A stretch of DNA of 64,000 nt from Azadirachta indica (taxonomy: Eukaryota; Streptophyta; Magnoliopsida; Sapindales; Meliaceae), in contig CM040441.1 in assembly GCA_022749755.1 (NCBI GenBank), forward strand, positions 22,011,475 to 22,075,474. The letters run 5' to 3'. Both the position numbers and the translations under genes were made by a program. Shown piece by piece: positions 46,728-56,714 of this stretch. Numbering within the stretch: position 1 is the first letter of the stretch; each line of letters begins with the position of its first letter. Under the pieces are notes generated by a model that saw nothing but the letters and a program-made list of their open reading frames with translations, was not told where the DNA came from and did not search any database.

Positions 46728-47500
46728 TGATATCGAATAATGAGGGTTTATGTGGGGATTTAGGTTTTTTACTAAATAAGGGTTGAAACAAGTTCTCTTC
46801 CTAAGGTTTACAACAAATGGGATATAGAAACACCACCCTAATTTACTACCAAAGGTTGTAGAACTCAAAAGAATACTCACCACTCTATGAAAATTTTTCA
46901 AGAGATATAGAGTATAAAACATACGAATTTTAATTAAACTCAACTCAAAACAACTTGATTCCAATACTACATATTTTAAGCCTTTATATGAGCTCTTATA
47001 AGAAAAAAAATGTCAAAGGTCAGGCCAACAACCCCTAAAAATTTCAATGGTTAGGCTAACAACCATTTATCTAGTTTTAACAAACTTTTACAAATATTTA
47101 AAACTCTTTGAAAATAAACCTAAACAGTTAAGAATTTAAATTACAACTCACCAAATCCTTCTAATATATAGAAAGTAAATAAAACACATTGAATTTAAGC
47201 TAAAAAATCTCTAAAATTCGTGCATACAGATTTTGCCTTGAAAATGAACATATTGTGAAGAAGGTATCATAACTTTCTCTAGAGAACTCCAAATGTTAAA
47301 CTATAAAATCTTATAGAAAGCTGACTTCTTCAACTTTTCAAAGGCACCAACCTCTTTCTGAAATATTACTTCAGTAAATACAGTTTAAATTCTGAAGTTA
47401 TCCTTCTGACAGTATCTTCATAACTTAGTAAATTAGGTTAAACTCCTTGAACTTATTGGCACTTAAGTTTTACTCTTGATATTCGGACACTCCCGTGTCA
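46728..47500 (-). repeat. F4 3' LTR of the complete element
   Basis: 773 bp, TGATATCGAATAATG to CCCGTGTCA on the + strand. The polypurine complement ATCTCCCCTAG lies at 47,501-47,511. Confidence 0.93.
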
Positions 47501-47511
47501 ATCTCCCCTAG

Positions 47512-47952
47512 TTGAAAAATAAAGACTCTCTTGAGTCTCCAATCTTTGATTCTATAATATGGCCTGAAATTGTTGTTTCTTGCATTTCGGTTCTTCTTCC
47601 TTAAATGTTCAAAACTCTATTGTGTTTCACTAGTCTACTTGAATGAGAAAGCTTTCAAGCTTTCAATGATTGCAGTAATGGTGTTGAAAATTTTGATGAA
47701 TCTCTGGTGATATGCAGTCACTCCATTGAAGCTCTGGATGTCATGAAGTCTAGGTGAAATTTCCTCTGGAACAGCATCACAAAACTCTTCAAAAAGATGC
47801 TTTATGATCTGCAGTGATGTATTGCCATCTTCATTTTCTCCCAAAACAAGAAGAAAAAAATTTTTGCCACTCTTCTTTGCCTTTCTTTGAAACTTGGAAA
47901 GAGTAAGAAAAATGTTTCCCTCTCCTTTGAAAAGTTTAGTAGCACTTTTCAT
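47512..47952 (-). pseudogene. F4 deleted pol fragment
   Basis: An antisense frame of 105 codons (47,635-47,952). The first two thirds resemble the pre-RT linker of gypsy pol (FEEFCDAVPEEISPRL). It then jumps to the end of RT (HDIQSFNGVTAYHQRFIKIF), omitting the catalytic centre. This is a deletion derivative of the kind of pol seen at 26,430-27,252. Confidence 0.75.
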
Positions 47953-48041
47953 ATTGTCAGAATTTAAAACACTCTTGACACCACCTTTATTAAAAGAATA
48001 AGTGATTTTAAAACACCATACATGTTATTTCTACCATATCT

Positions 48042-48509
48042 TCAAGGATATTTATTTAAATGATAACAATTCATAGGAAAAACTTCAAACCAAGTTTCAT
48101 TTTGATACTTCTCCTCAACAGAAAATGAAATAAAGTAGTGTTTAGTTACCTTACTTTCAACTTCTCCTTTCGTATACCTTTCCACTTCAGTCTTCATTTC
48201 ATCTTCATGAAATTTTGCTCCTTCAAAGGTTCTATGAATAGTTTCTACCACATCTTCTTGCTTCTCTACATAGTCGTCATACTTCGCTTCCGTGTAGTCT
48301 TCATCTTCTTCCGCTTCAACAATGAATTCATGAACATGTTGCACATCATCTTCTTCCTCTACGTAGTCTTCATATTCTACCTCCATGTAGTATTCTCTAT
48401 CTCCTTCATCAATAAGATTTTCATAGACAGTTTCTTCATGTTGCTGACTTCTTTGTGAATTTTCATATGCTTCAAAAAGGTCTTGAATTTGATTGAGTTG
48501 TCTTCTCAT
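48042..48509 (-). CDS. Acidic 155-codon frame in the gag position of F4
   Basis: I do not recognise this protein. It lies between the primer site and the pol fragment, where gag would be. 45 of 155 residues are Asp or Glu. It begins MRRQLNQIQDLFEAYENSQR and holds two related segments, YEDYVEEEDDVQHVHEFIVE and YDDYVEKQEDVVETIHRTFE. The C-terminal part is less acidic (KHYFISFSVEEKYQNETWF). No zinc knuckle or capsid motif is visible. An upstream in-frame extension is closed by a TAA near 48,517. It may be a diverged gag or a captured sequence. Confidence 0.55.
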   Translation of the reverse strand: MRRQLNQIQDLFEAYENSQRSQQHEETVYENLIDEGDREYYMEVEYEDYVEEEDDVQHVHEFIVEAEEDEDYTEAKYDDYVEKQEDVVETIHRTFEGAKFHEDEMKTEVERYTKGEVESKVTKHYFISFSVEEKYQNETWFEVFPMNCYHLNKYP

Positions 48510-48638
48510 ATCTTGTAATTAAGTATCATGGGGATAAGCATTAGTGATTGGAGAACTAAACTCAAAAGACTTTAGGTAATGACAAGCTACCATAACTTCA
48601 CAGGTTGCAGACACTCTCAAGTTTTGAAAGGATCTTTC

Positions 48639-48651
48639 GGCTCTGATACCA
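48639..48651 (-). promoter_or_regulatory. F4 primer-binding site
   Basis: GGCTCTGATACCA on the + strand is TGGTATCAGAGCC on the element strand, matching the initiator tRNA-Met 3' end, three bases from the LTR. Confidence 0.92.
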
Positions 48652-48654
48652 AAT

Positions 48655-49427
48655 TGATACCAGATAATGGGGGTTTGTGTGGGGATTTAGCTTTTTTACT
48701 AAATAAGGGTTGAAATAAGTTCTCTTCCTAAGGTTTACAATAAATGGGGTACAGAAACACCATCATAATTTACTGCCAAAGGTTGTAAAAACTCAAAAGA
48801 ATACTCACCACTTTATGGAAATTTTCCAAGAGATACAAAGTATAAAACACACGAATTTTAATTAAACTCAACTCAAAACAACTTAATTCCAATACTACAT
48901 ATTTTAACCCTTTATATAAGCTCTTACAAGAAAAGAAATGTCAAAGGTCAGGCCAACAACCCCTAGAAATTTCAATGGTTAAGCTAACAATCATTTACCT
49001 AACTTTGACAAACTTTTACAAATATTTAAAACTCTTTGAAAATAAACCCAAATAGCTAATAATTTGAATTAAAACTCATCAAATCCTTCTAACATCTAGA
49101 AGATAAACAAAACACATTGAATTTAAGTTAAAAAATCTCTAAAATTCGTGCTGCAGATTTTGCTTTGAAAATGAACATATTATGAAGAAGTTATCATAAC
49201 TTTCTCTAGAAAACTCCAAATGTTAAACTGTAAAATCCTATAGAAAGCTTACTTCTTCAACTTTTCAGAAGCACCAATTCCTTTCCAAAATATTACTTCA
49301 GTAAATACAGTTTACATTTTGAAGTTATCCTTCTGACCGTATCTTCATAATTTAGTAAATTAGAGTAATCTCCTTGAACTTATTGGCACTTAAGTTCTGC
49401 TCTTGATGTTCGGACACTCCCGTGTTA
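48655..49427 (-). repeat. F4 5' LTR of the complete element
   Basis: 773 bp, TGATACCAGATAATG to CCCGTGTTA on the + strand. The last base pair before the target duplication is changed relative to the other LTR (TTA against TCA). Confidence 0.93.
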
Positions 49428-49740
49428 GTAATGTTATACTTCTTTAATAACCTGTTAAAGAGTTTGTTACAAAAATGACTTCCTCCATCATTGATTATAG
49501 CCTTTAGCGTCCCAAACTTGTTAAATATCACATTTTTCAAAATTTCACAATACAATTAGCATCATTAGTTCGGGTTGGTATATATTCAAGCCACTTGGAC
49601 ACATAATCAACTGCAACTAATATGTACTGAAAACCAAATAAAGATGGAAAAGATCTCAAGAAATCAATCCCTCATACATCAAAAAGCTCTACAACAAGAT
49701 TATTTGCTAAAAGCATCTTATTTCTCTTGCTAATGTTACC
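49428..49740 (-). pseudogene. F6 integrase, middle part
   Basis: Antisense: SGNISKRNKMLLANNLV, FDV then a stop then GIDF with the first catalytic Asp, [17 protein letters not shown], and IINDGGSHFCNKLFNRLLKK with the second Asp. It is bounded on the left by the F4 element and on the right by the solo LTR F8. Both insertions are clean with target duplications, so the three pieces (51,145-51,656, this one, 45,991-46,727) were once one gene. Confidence 0.88.
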
Positions 49741-51144
49741 TGATGAATGTTTAAAAGTGTAGATTTATCAAGAGAAATATTATGATTTACACTTAATAAT
49801 GTCCTTCTATTCCCCAATAAGGAAGCATATTCCTTTATATTGAATTGTAAAACATGAATTGGACTAAATAGTCGGTTTTGCACAGGTTTCGTATAATGAG
49901 CGTATCTTTCAATCCAAAATTTCAATTGATACGATTCTTGAGCTGGACAAACATAAACTCATCATTTCACAACTTTGTAAGCCAAAGGTTGGACTAGTTT
50001 GAGTAATTAATGGGACAAAATTGGGCTTCAACAGAACTTAAGTGCATCTTTGAACTAGCACAACATGCTTCTGTATTTGGGTCGTCTCCCCCTAAATACG
50101 TAACAAAAAATTATATAGTTGGGTGATGTAGAAAGCTGAGAAATGGATCTAAATTATTTATGTTTTGTACTTTCTCAAATTTCAACTGACCGATTACCAA
50201 AAAGAGCTAACATTCTAGAAGGGCGGTGGAGAAATGCGACTTGAACATTTATGACTATTTTCAACACAACTCACATTCTAAAATAGCAATAAGGGTGATA
50301 TATGGATCATTAGAAAGATGAGTCATTTACCTACAACTTTGAAGAAGGCTATTTTACGAAATTCGGTGGTTTCTATGGTAAAAAATATGTTAAAAGTTGA
50401 TAGTGCGTGATTAATTAGAAATTGACAAATTATATTCACACATGTAAAATGTCTTTTGTTTTACCTTTATAACGGAAGATGTGGAAGTGAGGAGGGGATC
50501 ATTTTTTTCACCATTTCTATTTTTTTTTTGTAATTTAAACTTCAATTAAATAATGTTTTTCTAAATTAGAAATTAGGGGTAAGGGTGTAGTTTTGTTGAT
50601 TTTATAACATTATTCTTTTATCATTCTAAGTTGTACTCAATGCAAAATCTTTTCAATTGAGTGAATTATATTTTTTAAAAGTGTTTTGGTTTGTTAGGAG
50701 GCTTGATTTATTGTTAAGAAAAGGTACACTGAATGCTTACACATTTTCTACAAATCAAGAATAAGGTATATTATATTTTTCACAAATAAATTGAATGATT
50801 AATATTTTATTTTATTACCTTTTCTTAAAAGAGGTATTGTGATGTATTTCAATATATTTATCTTCCGATTAAGATTATCTGTTAAGTAATTCTTAATTGA
50901 GTTAAAAAAGATGAGTAAGGAATGATTTCTATAATTATCAACAAAATGAATCCCTAATGCCCTAATAATTAATCATATTAAATTTACATTCAACAAGTAA
51001 CAAATTCATTTTATTTTCATCATATTTAAACATTGGATTTGTTGACCTTATATAACGTATTACCTATGGACTGACACTCGGACTTTCGAACTTTATTACT
51101 TAAAATAACCTATACTTGGAAGTTATAATCTTTAAGTTGTAGCA
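49741..51144. mobile_element. Solo LTR of a further family (F8), TSD TTACC
   Basis: 1,404 bp from TGATGAATGTTTAAAAG to GTTGTAGCA, so TG...CA ends, between TTACC at 49,736-49,740 and TTACC at 51,145-51,149. The interrupted integrase frame is restored when the insert and one TTACC are left out. It holds no coding region and does not match any other LTR in the window. Phrases such as CAATCCAAAATTTCAATTGA and GGTTGGACTAGTTTGAG are non-coding. Orientation is not determined. Confidence 0.88.
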
Positions 51145-51900
51145 TTACCACTCCTTTGACATTTATCACAACGCAAGCAAAAATTATGAGCATCTTTGAA
51201 GAGAGTTAGCCAATAAAAGCCAGATTGCAATACCTTGAGGGCTGTTTTCTTATCACCGAAATGACCTCCACAATGAAACTCATGGCAAAAGGTTAGAATA
51301 CTATCGTGTTCATCTTCAGACACACATCGACGAATGATCTGATCTTGACAAAGCTTGAACAAATATGGCTTATCCCAAAAATAATTCTTGCAAGAAAATA
51401 AAAATATCTTCTTTTCCTGAAAAGTAAGGTTAGGTCGCAGCACACCACAAGCAAGATAATTGAAAATATTAGTATACCATGATTCATGACCTAAAGAAAA
51501 CAAGTGTTCATGAGGAGAAGTTTTAACAATCGGTTGTTTTTCTTTGTGTTCATATGTGTCAAAATCTGAAAGTAACCTAGAAAGATGATCAGCAACAATA
51601 TTCTCACTACCTTTCTTATCCCTTATTTCTAGATCAAATTCTTGCGAAAGCAACACCTACCAAATCAGTCTTGGCTTCGCATTTGGTTTTGTTAATAAAA
51701 TATTTCAATGCTGTATGATCCGAATGCACAATGACTTTAGATCTTACCAAGTATGACCTAAATTTATTTAATACAAACACAATAGCTAAAAACTCTTTTT
51801 CGGTGGTGGAATAATTTAGTTAGGCATCATTGAGTGTTCTACTAGCATAATAAAAAACATGCAAACGTTTCTCTACTCTTTGCCTCAAAACAGCCCCTAT
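51145..51900 (-). pseudogene. F6 RNase H end and integrase N-terminal part
   Basis: A 174-codon antisense frame (51,132-51,656) with VLLSQEFDLEIRDKKG-type RNase H end, NIVADHLSRLL, DQIIRRCVSEDEHDSILTFC, then the zinc module CHEFHCGGHFGDKK and CLRCDKCQRSGN. It stops at the F8 insertion. RNase H upstream (51,660-51,900) is broken by stops and shifts. Confidence 0.88.
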
Positions 51901-52990
51901 AGCATAATCGGATGCATCACTATAATCTTGAAGGGTAACAACCAATTAGATGCCATGATAATAGGTGTTGATGTTAATTTTTCTTTCAAAGAATTAAAGG
52001 CGGCAAGGCAATCATCATTAAAATCAAAAGGAATATCTTTAAACAACAAATTACATAATAGACGACTTATTTTAGAGAAATCTTTAATAAATCATATATA
52101 AAATCCTGCATGTCCTAAGAAACTCCTAATTCTCTTAACTGAAGTAGGTGGTGGCAATTTAGCAATCAAATCAATTTTCGCCATATCAATTTCAATGCTT
52201 CTACTAAAAATAAATGCCCTAACACAATGCCTTGCTGCACCATAAAATGACTTTTTTTCCAACTAAGTGTCAAATTACACTCAATGCACCTCTCAAGAAC
52301 CAAAGTCAAGTTATGGAGACAATCATCAAACAAAATTTCCAAAAACTGAAAAATCATTCGTAAATACCTCAATGAATTTCTCCACCATATTCGAAAAATT
52401 GACATTATGCATCTTTGGAATGTTGCAGGAGCGTTGCATAAACCGAACGGCATCCTCCTAAAAGTAAATATTCCAAATGGGCAAGTGAATGTTGTCTTTT
52501 TTTTATCCTAAGGTGCAATCGACACTTGATAATAACCTGAAAGACCATCAAGAAAACAATAAAAATCATGCCCTACCAATCTTTCTAACATCATATCAAT
52601 AAATGGAAGTGGAAAATGATCTTTCTTTGTAGTTGAATTCAACTTTTTATAATTAATGCACATTCTCTACCCGGTAGTCATCATAATCAGTACCAACTCA
52701 TTATTTTCATTTCTCACCACTGTAATGCCTGATTTTTTTAACACAACATGAACCAGACTAACCCATTTACTATCAGAAATTGGGTAAATGACTCATGTAT
52801 CTAAGAGTTTTAAAACCTCTTTCTTGACTACCTCTTGTAAATTAGGATTTAATCTCCTTTGGGCTTCTCTCGCAGGTTTGCAATTATCCTCTAAAATAAT
52901 TTTATGTATGCACATAGCAGGTCTAATGCCTTTAATGTCACTTATACTCCATCCTATAGCTTTCCTAAGTCAGATAAGCTCTCTTACAAC
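51901..52990 (-). pseudogene. F6 reverse transcriptase (Athila/Tat-like), broken
   Basis: Antisense: LRKAIGWSISDIKGIRPA, RRLNPNLQEVVKKEVLKLLD, CINYKKLNSTTKKDHFPLPF, FLDGLSGYYQVSIAP and PFGLCNAPATFQRCIMSIF. The catalytic box reads FTND at 52,353-52,364, with Asn where the first Asp is expected, then QQGIVLGHL. A frameshift near 52,380-52,400 puts this box out of the upstream frame. Several stops occur (52,675, 52,772, 52,968). Confidence 0.9.
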
Positions 52991-53960
52991 TCTTTGTTCT
53001 TGGATTTGTGCCAAAGTAGATAAAATGATTACAGGGTATGTATCCCTCTTTCTCAAAAATACATATTTAAGATGTTTAGGCAATTCTTTAAGCTCAATTT
53101 TAGGTGGAGTGACTTCTGCGCTTGGTAAGGATTTTGGTAGCTTTAAGGGTTTGCTAGGTTCTTCTGAAATTGGTTTGGCTTTATCTGGCATCTCATGGTA
53201 TCCCTTAGTCTCTTCTTCAAATGTTTCTTCTATTCTCTCACCAACAAGTGCAACTTCAAGCTTATCCTCCATTTCTTCCTGTAAATAAGTGCTATAAACA
53301 AGTGAGTCTTTACAATCAGTAAAAGAGCACTTATCTTTAGTAGAAATAGAAGGATTTGATAAAGAATCAAACAATTTAAATTGGACAGTTTCTCCTAAGA
53401 CCGTCATCAATAACCTCCCATTTTGGACATCAATAATTGTCTTGGTTGTTGCCATGAATGGCTTACCAAGAAGAATTGCATGCTCTTTGACCTTAAGGGT
53501 GTTCTTTTCATCTCCAAAACCACAAAGTTCATTGGTACAATTAGCTTGTCTACTTGCACTAACAAATCCTTAATTATTTCCTTTGGATATTTAACTGACT
53601 TATCTACAAGTTAAAAGGTCATAGTTGTAGGCTTAAGCTTCCCTAAACCTAGTTGCAAGTATATAGAGTATGGCATTAGATTAATACTTGCTCCTAAGTC
53701 TAGCGTGGCTTTAGCTATCTTCTTGTCTCCCATAGTTATGTTTATGTTGAAACTTCCAAGATCTTTCAATTTTGGAGGCAAATTTTGTTAAAGCACTGCA
53801 CTAGCAACTTCTGAGACCATGACTTTCTCATTCTTCTCATATCTTCTCTTTTTGGTGTTGAGTTCTTTGAAAAATATTGCATATGATGGTATATTCCTAA
53901 TAACATCCAAAACAAGTAAGTTAATACCAATCTTAGAAAGCATCTAAAAAATCTCAGAAA
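52991..53960 (-). pseudogene. F6 protease and linker to RT
   Basis: Antisense: RNIPSYAIFFKELNTKKRRY, LPPKLKDLGSFNINITMGDK and the active-site region LDLGASINLMPYSIYLQLGL at about 53,650-53,705, then KYPKEIIKDLLVQVDKLIVP. Below it a 161-codon frame (52,970-53,455) covers the linker to RT (MATTKTIIDVQNGRLLMTVL). This is the parent type of the scraps at 881-1,190 and 27,400-27,705. Confidence 0.88.
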
Positions 53961-55596
53961 ATGTTTATCTTGGTTATTTTCTCTTAAACGGTGCGGATAA
54001 GGAATTGGAGGCTTATAAGGCTCAATCGCCTTATGGAGCGATGGAGAAGAAGTTGAATCCTTCTCTTTACTTTTCTCGAAATGCTTAGAAGGTTAGGGAT
54101 CTTTAGCTTGTTTTTTTTTGGAAACTTCTTGCTCCCTATTTTCTGCATCAATTGGTAAATCATTAGAATTTTCATTATCAAAATATTTGTTAATAATTTT
54201 ATCACTTCGTAAGACTGTAACAGCTTTTGCTTGCTCAGGTTGGCTAGGTAGCTTTCTTTTTTGATGTCCTTGCATGTGTTCTGCAAGTTGCCCAACTTGC
54301 ATTTCTACCCTTTCATAGATGTTTCTAAGGAATCCAACCTTTGATTATGTCTTTCATGGTTTTCTTTATTGACTTGAATGAAGGTGTTCGATCTCTCCTC
54401 CAATGTTGGTCTTCTAGGTTGTTCAGGTGGCATGGCTTGGATTTTATGTTGAATTGGCCTTGAGTTTTGAGCATATGTTAGATTTTTATTAGTCTTCCAA
54501 GAGAAATTCAGATGATTTCTCCAACTTGAGTTATATGTGTTTGCAAAAGGATCATGTCTTGGCCTAGGTTGGTAAGACTCTATCAAATTAGCTTGTTCTT
54601 ATTCACCACCTGTGTAAGAATCACAAGACAAAGAACAAGTTTAGCATTATGCCCATAAATATCACAAATTCCACATACCTTATGAGTTGGCTGGTTATTG
54701 GTCGTAAGGAGTTTGACTTGCTTAGTCAATTTAGCAAGTTACATTGCCATTTCATTGTGGGAGCTTAAATCATCCACCCCAACTTTCCTTCCTCTTGCAC
54801 TTTTTTGCTGCGAATTAGCACCCAACATTTCATATAGCTCATATATCTCTTCTGCAGTCTTTTCTCCCATGGCTCCACCAGCGACATTATCAATCATTTA
54901 TTGACATTGTTGCATCAATCCATCATAGAAAAATTGGTTTTGTAGCTGCAGCAAAAAAGGATGGTGAGGACATTAGATAAGAAGCATCTTAAATCTATCC
55001 CATGCTTCATGGAAAGGCTTTCCTTCCATTTGAGAAGAGGTAGCAATTTTAATCCTTAACTCAATGGTTTTTTGGTGGGAGTAGAATTTTCCCATGAATT
55101 TGTTCTAAACTGCTTCTCATGTAGTTAAAGATCTTGGTGGAAGAGTCATCAACCAAGTTTTAGCTTTATCTTTCAGCGTATAGGGAAAACACTTTATCCT
55201 AAGTTGATCCTCGGTTAATCCTTGCGAAGGAAAAGTTTACACTGTCACATAAAAATCCTTAATGAAAATCAAAGGGTCTTCATTAGGAATTCCATAAAAA
55301 GAAGGCAAAATGGAATAATGTATGTTTTTCATCTCACAATTCCGTATAGCATCCTTTAATTGTATGCAAGATGTAGAAATGCTAATGATCGGCCTTGCGT
55401 ACTCCTTCATCACCCTTTGTCTTTCGGCTATTTTCGTTGTTTGGGACTTCATGCTCGCTGTTTCCTCAACAATTTTTTCTTCTTGTTCAGTACTTAATAA
55501 ATGTTCTTTAACTAGTTGTCTCAAGTTCCCCCTTATTCTTAGGATATTATCTCTTTTCTCCCCAAGATCTCCCTTTAGGAAATTATCACCGTGCAT
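53961..55596 (-). pseudogene. F6 gag (Athila/Tat-like), broken
   Basis: The antisense ATG at 55,596 opens MHGDNFLKGDLGEKRDNIL and a frame to 55,237 (ending PNEDPLIFIKDFYVTV). Beyond a stop come LRIKCFPYTLKDKAKTWLMT and LPPRSLTT, the gag capsid core, FHEAWDRFKMLL, AEEIYELYEMLGANSQQKS, and a zinc-knuckle remnant CGICDIYGHNAKLVLC near 54,640-54,690. A basic, Pro/Gln-rich tail follows (54,305-54,586). Several stops lie between 55,120 and 54,600. Confidence 0.87.
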
Positions 55597-55769
55597 GTAC
55601 CTAATAAAAGAAGAAAAAAGAAATTAAGCTACAAAGAAATAAAATAGAATAGCAATAAATGAAACACTCACAACGAATGAAATCAGAACAAATTAAACAC
55701 TCAAAACAAATAAAAAAGATAGCAATAAAGAAAATAAATATAGAATTTAAACACCAATTCCCCGACAAC

Positions 55770-55790
55770 AGCGCCAAAAACTTGATGTGC
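55770..55790 (-). promoter_or_regulatory. F6 primer-binding site region
   Basis: The + strand CCCCGACAACAGCGCCAAAA is TTTTGGCGCTGTTGTCGGGG on the element strand, a few bases from the LTR, the Athila/Tat-type form also seen at 18,900 and 61,805. The tRNA is not assigned. Confidence 0.72.
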
Positions 55791-55792
55791 AA

Positions 55793-56714
55793 ATTTTAAA
55801 TACTCGCAAGTGCATGAATTGTTAATAGCTGACGATAAGTTCACTTCGAGGTCGATCTGTCACAGAAATGGTTTAAATCCTTATTGTTTCCTGTTATTTA
55901 CTAAATTAAGCAAACATAAAATCGTAAATACTTTAATGCAATCAAATAACAATTTCAGATTATTTCAATTGAAATGATTAAATAGATAAATTACAATAAC
56001 TTGCAATCCATAAAATTCTGTTGAATTCAATGAAATTAAATGGGATTTGGCTAGTTATCTAATCTGGTGTTGAAATATTAGGTGAATTAAACAACATTAT
56101 GTAATTTAAATTATTGGTTTTTCCACTAAAACTAGAGAATTCCAATGATCATGGTAATTCTCACTTTCAATTAATTGAATATATCCTTGATATGAGACTT
56201 TTACTTAATTAATTTTATTATTACAAGAAAATCATGTAATCATTTAAATCAAACCAACTCAATGGATTCAATTTAAATACTTTTTCAAAAGAGCTTAATT
56301 AAGGTAAGATGATGTTTCAACACCTTAATTCTCAAATTAATTTCAATCACAATTAATAGATAACAAATCCACAACAAATAATTAAAATTATACAGATCGA
56401 TGGACAAGAAATAATCTCAACCTCTAATTAATCATATTTCACAAAATATTCAATACCATTTCAATAGCAAAGCTAAACTCTCGAAATATGTTTACACTTC
56501 CATTCTTAAATTCAAATCTATGAATCTAATTGCAAAAATTCTAAACATATTTGAAAAATTAACAAAATTAAAGAAAGCTTCTCTTTTTGAAGGTTCACCA
56601 CCAAGTTTTGAAGAAAATGATAATTCTGCCTAACAAGAATGTCCTCAACTTCAATCTAGTAATCCCCCCCCTTCAATGGAAAACATAATCTTTAGAAAAT
56701 CTTTTTATTCATCA
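55793..56714 (-). mobile_element. F6 5' LTR (antisense)
   Basis: 922 bp, TGATGTGCAAATT to TTTTTATTCATCA on the + strand. It is AT-rich and non-coding. On the right it meets satellite within a few bases. A second copy, inverted and truncated, lies at 38,044-38,889. Confidence 0.9.

Larger units (their letters stand above)
46728..49427 (-). mobile_element. Complete non-autonomous F4 element, TSD GTAAT
   Basis: 2,700 bp on the - strand, with two LTRs of 773 bp each (46,728-47,500 and 48,655-49,427), a primer site, a polypurine tract and only about 1.15 kb inside. The 5-bp flanks GTAAT at 46,723-46,727 and 49,428-49,432 are identical. The insertion splits the F6 integrase at KKYNIT/THKV. The LTRs differ at about one base in ten by eye, so it is not recent. 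The inside lacks protease, catalytic RT, RNase H and integrase, so movement would have needed enzymes from a full F4 element. Confidence 0.95.

Noticed and set aside
48138..48458. 106-codon + strand frame rich in Phe and Ile, resembling a membrane protein
   Set aside because: It is the reverse complement of the acidic F4 frame. GAA/GAT codons read backwards as TTC/ATC, which mimics hydrophobic segments.
52788..53288. 166-codon + strand frame rich in Ser and Leu
   Set aside because: It is the antisense shadow of the F6 linker between protease and RT, whose - strand frame matches known pol context.
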